Shown here: positions 1 to 9,300 of the stretch, piece after piece
How the letters are laid out: every line of letters starts with the position of its first letter
Position numbering within the stretch: the first letter of the stretch is position 1
Assembly: GCA_958453935.1 (NCBI GenBank)
Contig: CAUDZT010000012.1
Coordinates: 1 to 39,441 of the forward strand
From: an uncultured Collinsella sp.
Lineage (GTDB): Bacteria > Actinomycetota > Coriobacteriia > Coriobacteriales > Coriobacteriaceae
Direction of reading: 5' to 3'
Length of the DNA stretch: 39,441 nt
Notes under the pieces: model-generated
Seen by the model: the letters and a program-made list of their open reading frames with translations, nothing else
Told to the model about the DNA's origin: nothing
Database searches by the model: none
Translations under genes and position numbers: made by a program

Positions 1-60
1 GGAAAGTTGGAAAGTTTAGTGGAGGGGTCGGGAGAGCCAAAACACCTTTCTCCAACGGCG

Positions 61-267
61 GCTGGACAGTTAGTTCAGATACGTATTTTTCTATGCTGAT
101 AAAGCTGCGCTATGGTCCCCGGAGAGGGTTCTTTGGCGACTCATTGCACGCAAATCGAGCCCAGATGGCTACCGAACCCTAGTTTTGAGCCCCTTTCTTC
201 CCCAAAACGAGCGCCGGATGCGCCTGCTGCGGTCTGGAATTATACGTATCTGAACTAACTGTCCAGC
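61..267. repeat. MITE-like element with 25-26 bp terminal inverted repeats
   Basis: Positions 61-86 and 242-267 are a perfect inverted repeat (left arm begins GCTGGACAGTTAGTTCAG, right arm is its reverse complement). They bound about 155 bp with no open frame worth calling. The repeat ends sharply on both outer sides. The arrangement resembles a miniature inverted-repeat element or an intergenic repeat of the genome. No target duplication is obvious. The element sits just outside the terminator of the giant surface-protein gene. Nothing else is seen in 1-297. Confidence 0.55.
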
Positions 268-297
268 GGAGTCCAAGACTGGGATCGCGCAGACTAG

Positions 298-333
298 AAA
301 GGGGGCGGCAACCGGATGGTTGCCGCCCCCTTT
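298..333 (-). terminator. Rho-independent terminator of the surface-protein operon
   Basis: A 16-bp GC-rich stem (298-313 with 318-333) has a four-base loop. It lies 22 bp past the stop codon of the 3595-residue gene. The stem closes with A/T pairs that give a short T-run on the minus strand. Confidence 0.85.
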
Positions 334-355
334 GCGAAGCTAGTTGGCTTCGGAA

Positions 356-3300
356 CTAGTGGTCGATGCCGTTGAGGTTCACCCTCGTGAGCGTGTAGGT
401 CACATAGTCGGGCGATTGAGGCGTTGCACTCGCCGTGCTGCCCGTGACTAGGCTCGCCGTCATCACCAGACGATAGTTCGCGTAGAACTGATTACGCTGT
501 TCAGCCTGCGTGTTGACCTTAACGGTAAAGGGCAGGTTAAACGTGGTGTCGCCGTTCTGTGTTCGGAACTTGCCATTCTCCTTCGTCGAGTCAGTGAAGG
601 TGATCGCGCTGCCAGCGGCGTTGACCGTAGCAAGTTTACTCTCCGTCACTGTCACGTACTCGGAGATGTTGCCCGTCACATTCTCATACGAGCCCTTATT
701 GACGACGCGGCGCTGCAGCGTGAGCGTGTACACAACTGAATCGGCATTCTTGATCGTCTCGGCGGCGGCGTTAAGTCCACCTAGCTCATACGTGGCACCC
801 AGACCAATCGTGCCATTCGCAATCGGGCGAAGGTCGTCCACGTTAATGCCAAGCTGCGACTTATCTGGCGCCGAAAGCGTAATGGTCGCACCGCCCTTAT
901 TCATGCGGTAGTACCCAACCTTGCCACGCGTCGTCACTGCCAAACTCGAGGTATCAAGGCCGGACTTGCGCGTTGAAAGCTTGGCGGTATAGGACATCTT
1001 GGTACAGGCGTCCTCGCCAGACCGCTTGGACAGGGAGATAACCTTGTTGCAGCCGTCCGGCGTAAGGCGAATCTCTTCCACTACCGTACGCACGGTAAAG
1101 GATCCGCCCGTTGCACGCTTGCGGATTCCGGCAAGGTCATGGTCGAGCGTGAGCCTCAGTGAGTCATCACCCGTATCCGTCACAATCTGTGTAAACGCAG
1201 GCGTCGAAGCGTCACATATCTCCCAATCCTTGCCATTCCAACTGTAGTTCTGATCGCCGATGGCAACATAGAACTTCGCAATTGCCGAGGTTCCGCTCGG
1301 GAAACTGCTTACTCCCATTAGGTTGTTGTTGGCGCCATAGCGACACAGCGACGTATCGAGCTGATAGAACAGATGGTCACTCTCTGTATAGTATTGGCTC
1401 GGGCTAAACGTAACCGTATCTTTGACGTCAAGAGAAAGCACGCAGGCGGCACCGTCCTCCGACTTTGAAACCGAAATGCGCGCCGCATTTTTATTGTCGA
1501 CTACACTCTGCTCATAATTGGACAAGATGCTGTATGTCGATGCCGTACTGTTTTGATTGTCTTCGCCACCGGTGCGCAAGACGTGATGCAAATTCCAAGA
1601 TATGCGGGCACCCGAAGAATTCGAGTCAATAGACGAAGCCGTAAAACCGTTGATACTAGCTTGCGTCCCGCCGTCACCCGACTTAGGCACGTTGACAACT
1701 AGGTAGACGCTCTCTGACGCGCGCCGCTCCTTGCCGTCATCCTTAGGCACCTCTAGCGTATAGCGTTTGTTGCTGGGAACGTCAGCGCCCGCAACCTTAA
1801 ACAGCGTCCACTTACCGTCGAATTTCGCCTTAGCGGTCGCCTCTGCCTCGTTATCGCACTCAGTCCATGTGCCGGCGCCATCCTTTGTGGCCAACACACC
1901 CAAGATCTCGCTCAGCCATCGCTCCTGATATGGATTGCCCGCAGAATCCTCAAAGCCGGCATCTCCGCTCAGGGAAACGCTCGTTGCGCCGCCTTCGCCC
2001 ACCGTATAGTGATATTCCCTGCCACCGGCCTTGCCGTCAACGTTCGCATCGACGAGCGTAAGCTGGGTGCCCTGGGGCAGCCTTCCGTCGGCACCATTGA
2101 AGAGGATGCTCTTGCCGAGCCCCTTCATCGAGCCGCCAGCAGCCATATAGCTGTCCCAGCCAAAGTCGACTTCCGTCCCATTGGCAGAATTGTATGTCCA
2201 GGTAAGCAGACCCGTCATCGGCTCGCCAAAGCTCGTAAGCACGTGTGCATCTCTTCCAAGGTTAGCGTAGTCGCTTTCTTTAAATTTAGTGCCGTAATCA
2301 TACGTTGCAGTGAAATCAATCTCGAGCTTGCGCTTAACGATGATCGGCACCTGAACGTTGTAGCTCTGACCCGCCTCGGTAAAGGTAACGGTCAGGAGCG
2401 TAAAGCGACCTTTGCCGTTGTCCCAATCGGAGCTTGGGCTAAACGACATGTTCTTTTTACCGTTGTTCACCACACGAAGTGTGGGATTGCTCGACGCACC
2501 ATCGTCCTTAACGAATACACCGTTCTTGAGTTGGAACACCTCCGCCTTGGCCGTCACGTGCGGATTGGTGCCATTCTCGTTATTCAATCTGCAAGCGTCG
2601 GAGAAGCCGCCGTTCGTGATGATGTTTAGATAGCTCTTGACCGTCGTATTATCGGTACCCGAGATCACCAAAACGGGAAAATCCGTTGCAACCTTGCTGT
2701 CGCTTGCATCGTTATTCGCATTGAACATGCTCGCCACGGATTTGGCGTTATAGCTCGACGTATTTTGATAGGCGCCATCGTCATTGATGCCGCCGATGTT
2801 GGTGTAGGTGTAACGGTTGGCAACGCCGGGGCTCGACGGATTCTGGATGGCCGTGGCAAGGCCAACGTTCATGCCGTCGCCGAACAGATAACGGCCGGCC
2901 GTGTCAGCATCGGAGGCGCGCACAGCAAGGCCACTCGTCGGACTCGTCGTGACGTAGGGCGAAACGGCCGCCGTCACATTGCCGTTCGCAGCATCGTTGC
3001 CATACAGTGTCGCGCCCTTGGCATCGGAAAGCTTGTCTTCATAGGCAGCAAATGCGATGTATGACTTTTTGTTCACCTTTTTAAGGTCGTCGGTGCCGGA
3101 AGAATTGCGCATCAGCCTGAGCGATTCGCTCGCACTGTTTGGTCTAATGGCAATTCCTGCGACAAAAACGTTGACGAGGTCAGCGGATGAACTATTTCCG
3201 AACAAATATCCCTGGCTAGTTTGCGCCCCAAAGATATTGCGATCCATGAGCACATTTACGAGCCTAAATGAGCCACGGCCATCGCCAGACACGCCACCAG

Positions 3301-6300
3301 AACAACTTCCCAGCGATGAGTTCCATGCAGCGTTCTTGTTACCGGTAAAGTTATTCTCGCCAATGGTCGAATTCAAAAGCGTGACAGAGTTCGCCGTGTT
3401 ACCGATCGAGCCAACAACACCACCAGAATACGAACCATCGACGACCAGTCCAGTGATAGTTGAATTCTTGACCTCGAGGGCACACCCACCTTTCAGATCA
3501 CCGATTAAACCGGCAGAGCACTCACGAGCACCAAGATAGATGTCTTTTATTACACAGCTATCGAACTTAAATGCACCGCCCGAAGCCGCTTCGCCGACTG
3601 CACCAGCAACGTACTTAAGATTATTCGATCCTCTAACACCAAATACCGTTTTACTCTGCACGTCGCCTTGGATGCACAGATTGTAGACAGACACGATTCC
3701 ATTTTCGGACCTTCCGATAAGGCCGCCGGTCCCCTCGGTCGCGCTCGATGCGGCCGGCTGAAGCGTGACATTGCTGATCTCCGCCTTTCCGGCACCCTGC
3801 GAAGGCGTTCCAGCATCATCGGTGTTCACCAGGAAACCACCTCCAGCAAGACCCACGACACCGCCGGTCCTTGCGTTAGAAGCAGTTGACATAATCGTGG
3901 AATTCTTGGCAATAGACATGTTCGTTTTTGTCCAAACGCCACCAGCGGAATTTTTGTTCAGCTTGCCGACGAAGCCACCGACGTTTTGCACGCCAGAAAT
4001 GTCCATGTTGCTATAAGAGCAATCGTAAAGCTTGACCGGAGAATAGCGCGTTGTCGCTTGTGATTCATCGTTACGATTCACCAGCAAAGTTGCATCTTTG
4101 TCAGTCCTGCGGCTACCATAGCCGGATGCGCCGAGCAATCCGCCAACGTTATTGGGGCCATTCACCCTGCAGTTATCCATGGTAATTCCTGCATATTTGC
4201 CGTAATCTGCCAGCGAGCTCGCGTTCGCCGTAGTACCCGCAAGCAGACCGACGCCAACCTGCTCATTACCCGCACCACTGGGGGCGCCGGCTGCATTGAT
4301 ATACGTAAGAGAAATATTGCAGTCATCGAACTTTAGGTTCTGGACGGTATAGCCGCCGTTGCCCGTAGCAGCAGCGCCGTCCGTTGCCGGAGTGCCGATG
4401 CTATCCAACACGTTGGTCAAGGTATACGTTACGGTACCAAAGAGAGCGCCCACTCCGGTGAGTTTGTAATTATCATCGGCGTACTCCGTGACCCCATATA
4501 CCTTGCTGGCCTCTTTGCTACCGACCTTAATTGTTGCACCGTTACCGTTGATGCACGCAACAAGCGGCACGATGCGATCGCGGTCGGCGCCCTTACCGGA
4601 TGCGCATGCGTTTGAGTAGTAGCGGCCCGAAAGACCCGTGTAACCCGTGCCATAAGTAGTCATGTCATAGGTTTCACCCGCTTTGAACTGCAAATCCATT
4701 CCCGAGACCTGCGCGGCGCAGATGTTACCCGTCTGCCACGTTGCGTATTTCTTTACCAGGTAGGGGGAGTTAACGCCCGAGCCATCGCCTGCGTAGCCAA
4801 GCGCGTTACCCTCTAACTGGATACCGGGGCTTTTCATGTCATCGCTTATCGCATTAGCAAAGTCTTCAGCGGCACTCGCCGGCCTTCCAACATGTGTATA
4901 GCTCGCGTTGCGAACTTTGCCGTATTGCTTGTTGCCGAATTGGTACACTCCCTTTGCGTTGTTGCCGCCCATGTAGGCACGCGAGCCCGCATACGTTCCA
5001 TACGCATCGTTCGTGGTATTCGTATTCGCCGAACCGCCGGCCGCACCGCTGCTGATGATGGCCGAGAGTACGAGCAGTCCCTGCGAGTCATTGACGGTTG
5101 TGGTTATCGCAGAGCTATTGGCATCGTCTCCCCTATAGCGGCCCTGCGTCGCATCCGTCTTGATGCACCCCGTCTTCGAAGTATCCAGATTGTTCACCTT
5201 GTAGTTGCGATCAGTGTTGTCGAGACTCTTACCATCGGTAAGCTCGCTGAACGCATAGCCGTCAATCACGCGGCCAACATACGGGTTGTCATAGAGAGAA
5301 GCGCCGGCGCTATGCCAGGCGTTAAGGGCACCGTCGCTGCGCGAAGAGTTGCGGAAGATGACGCCGCCACCCGCAACAGCACCAACGTAGCCGCCAACGG
5401 GCACAAGGTGCGCGCTGCCATTATCGCCTGCCGTCCCAGCAACGCTAAAGCCGGCATCCGCATTCACCGACACGCCATCGATGATATTGTCACCGCCCAT
5501 GATGCAGCCAATCACGCCGCCAAAAAACGCACCCGGCACACCAGATGTATCTTTACTCTTATATGCAATTGAGGTTGCCGTGCCCGAGTATTCAATATTC
5601 AGATTGCTCACAACGCTGCCGTAGCTATACGGGATCAATCCGGAAAGCGCGCTTGCGCCTTCGGGCTTGTCAATCTTGATGGTCGCTAAACCGCCGTCCC
5701 TCAGATTGCCAACAACAACCCCCCTGAACGGGTTACTCTGATTGCCCAAACCCTGGAAAGCGGTGGTATCGAGTACAAGCGTATCGGTCCTATTTCCCTC
5801 GCTATCAACAGGCTCGATACTGTAGTAGGCGCTTTGGAGATAGCGGTGCATCGTCGCATCGTCAAGCGAATCCCCAGAGTCGGTGGTGTTATCCTCCGTC
5901 TTCCTCTCCCATGTTTTGTTCGCCTGTTTGTAGATGTACGTCACTTCGTTTTCAGTATTCTCACTGGACGAACGACGCTGACATAGCTCTTCCTGATTGG
6001 CGGCAATCGTTACTTCCCAACCGTCGATTGCATTTTGCGTGTTGATATACTCAGCAACCGTGTTGAGCTCTGATGCTTTAGTTATGGCATAGGGATCGCC
6101 ATAGGTACCGCAGCCCGTCGTAAGCTTGGGCACACGCTGGTTAACTTTGATTTCGTGGTATTGGACTTTGTTTTCGTTGACATTGCCCTTTTTCACATAC
6201 GGGAGATAACCACCGAATTGCGGAGTATCCGCATTTGCCTCTTTGTTGTCAACGGTGACGAGGCCAGCGGGGGTCCCATAGGTGCTCTCGTCGTAGTACC

Positions 6301-9300
6301 AGAGCTGCTTACCGGAGTATTCGCCCTTCGAGTCGATCTCGCTACCAAATGTGACCTTCTCGTTCGTCTGGTCATCCTTCATAAAGGTATACACCGCAGA
6401 GCCAGTCTTGCCCTCGCCGTAGCCAAAGCTCTCAAGCAAGCTTGCGCGGGTGAACATCGCGTTATCAGTTGCACTGGGGAGGCTGATCGCGCTGAATGTT
6501 GCCGTCACCTGGTCGGCCGTACTGCCCACACCAAGCCTACCGAACAGTGATGTCGCCGCCTTGGTGTCGCCCCCATACCCGTTGGTTGAGATATTCGTTG
6601 CGTTCAGATTCACGTACGTCTGCATCTCGTTGATGAGCAAAGGCGCGTAGTCGGTTTTATCGGTTACGCCATCGACGGTCAAACCATCAAGCGTAAGATT
6701 ATCTATAGAGATCTGCTTAACCGAAGTCGAAGACCCGTAAATATAGCGGCACACCAAAGCACCGGACGAGCTTCCTGCATCGTTTACAAGGGAGCCCACG
6801 GTACCGTCCAGCGTGACATTGTTTACCGTAAGGTCGCCCGCATGGGTTCGGATGAGCCCGCAATGCATGTTCTCGTGCTGCGTCGCTTCGCTGTTCTTCT
6901 TGTTGCCATTTTGCTCTGCTTTGATTTTGGAATAATGGAACTTGATGTCGGCATTTTTCACCGTTACCTTGGAGCCACTAGCGGGATTACTGGGATAGAA
7001 GCTATATCCATTCATGTCGATAGACACGCGTGTGTCATCGTTCCTGCCAATATTGTTTCCTTGGAAAATCTGCTGGTTTCCCGGAATGATATAACTCCGA
7101 ATATCGCTGGGCGCATACAAATATGCGCACCAGAGCAGCAAGTACTCCGGCGAGTCCATAAAATTCGCCCTGCTATTATTCTCGGGATTATTACCCACCT
7201 TCGCATATGCCTTATCGAGGTTGTAGTAATACCTCGTCCAGGCATTCGTGTTGTGGTTCTTGCCGAAATCAGAACGGTTGTGATAGCTGTTGTCGCTTCC
7301 CTTCTCGCCGCTCATGTCGAGCTTACCCTCATTAACGTCGTCTTTGGTATGCAGAGAAACGACCGTGTTCCATTCGCCGTCCATGAGCTTGCTGCCCGGC
7401 TTTACGCCATTGCCCACCCACTCGTCGAAGGTCGTTATATCGGGTGCCGTAATCTTGATACCAGAAACTTTGTATGCAGTTCCCCAAAATGCCCTATCTT
7501 CCAGGTACAAACCCGTATAGGACTCGGAACCATATACTCCAGAAGCTACCTTACTGCCGCGGCCAACGAGCAGACCAAGCGTTGTAGCGCTCTTGGCATT
7601 GATGGTGGCACCAGAAAGATCGATGGCGTAGTTGTTGATAACCCAGTGACCGCTGGCTGCATATACGAGCCCGCCGAGTTCACCTGAGCTGTTTGCTGTT
7701 ATGGAAGCGCTGTTCGTCTTGAGAGCATATGTACTGTCGCTGGTGTTTTTGCTGCTATCCCCGATGGTGACAACAGTATTGCCCCAGCTATAGCCCAGAA
7801 GACCACCGGCGCCGTTCTTCGCGTCACCGTTCTTGCCAACGGTCATGCTGAACGAGTCGAACGAAAGGCCCGTGATGTTGACGTGTTTCTCTTGCGTCCC
7901 TTGAGCGATGCAGCCGATGAAGCCGCCGACCTGGGATTTCTTATTGCTCGCGCTGTCGCCCGCGGTAATCGCATTTTCGCTCGTCGTCGCGTCACCGACC
8001 TCGAGACTCGTCACGTTGACGATAGCGACAACGTCCGCCACATAACCGATAGCGCCGCCGATGCATGTGTTGCCGTTGAGAGTAGCGCCCGTTTTGACGG
8101 TCGCTTGTGCCTTTGTGCTGCCGCCCGTGTTGCTGCTACCGAAAGTAACGGTTCCGCCGCCCCTCACGCTACCAGCAATGCCGCCAATGTTGACATCGTT
8201 GCCGAACGTATCATCGCAGGTGATTTTCGGCTTGCACGTAACGCCGTTGAGTGTTGCCTCGCCAGTGATAGTTGCCGCAAGCGAGCCAGCGTCGACGCCT
8301 AAGCCGTTATCGAACTTCATAACGCCATCGACGGTAAGGTTATTCACCGTCGCGCCACCGCCGATAGCGGCAAAGAGGCCCAGGCGGCTGTGACGGTAAA
8401 TCTTGCCGTTGCCGGGGGTCGTGTCGTCGGGCGCAATCGGCTTGTTGTCCCGAGTACCGTAAGGTTCGCCAATCGCCAAGGTAACGGTATGATGGTTGCC
8501 CTCGACAGCCCCTACGAAGGCATTAACTTGCCCGGACCCATCACATGCAAGACCTTCAAGGCCTGTACCTCGCAGGTCAATGTCGGAAGTAATTGAGATA
8601 GTATTCCCACTATTACCATACCAGCTCGTAATATTAGCCGTGCCGATGCCGAATACACCGCCAAAGTAGCCGTTCGTTTGGACCGTCATGGCAATGCATG
8701 CGAATGTATCCGCATCATTAATGAGGTATGTACCCGACTTCCCGTCACCATGTTGGGACCGTAGCTGTTTACCCCAAGAGTAGCCAGCACTGCTGCCAGC
8801 ATCTGGAGCACCACTCAGATTGCACAACGGCTGATAAAAGGTGCTTTCATCAAGTTTAATAAGATCCTTGCTGAGCTTGCCCTCCTCTCCGGTCAGGCGG
8901 ATAACCTGGTTATAGGTCAGGTCATCGATCTTCGCCGCAGCAGGACGTTTGTAAAGCCAATAATTATCGTTCGTTGTCTCAGTATCCGAGCCTGAACCTA
9001 AAGCAAACACCAATGGGGCGCATCCATCCAAGGATCTAAGAATTTGGCTGGTATTACCGTTGGCCTCGAGCTTGCAATCGGATAAATCGGTAGTCCCACG
9101 CAAGCGCAAGACGCCGTTCCATGCCGAACCCACAATTCCGGCACCGCATGCGATTGATTCATTTTTATCAGTTTTAACGTGAACGTCCCCACAGTCCAGA
9201 ATTCCAAAACGCGAACGCCCGCCCACGCTATAGCCGCTATCCAAGGCGCCAACAACACCGCCAAACCCGCAGTTCTTTCCATTGGCTTTTGGAGAATGGC

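Noticed and set aside
356..1300. Sortase anchor on the giant surface protein
   Set aside because: The C-terminus reads YTLTRVNLNGIDH with no LPXTG-like motif, hydrophobic helix or basic tail.
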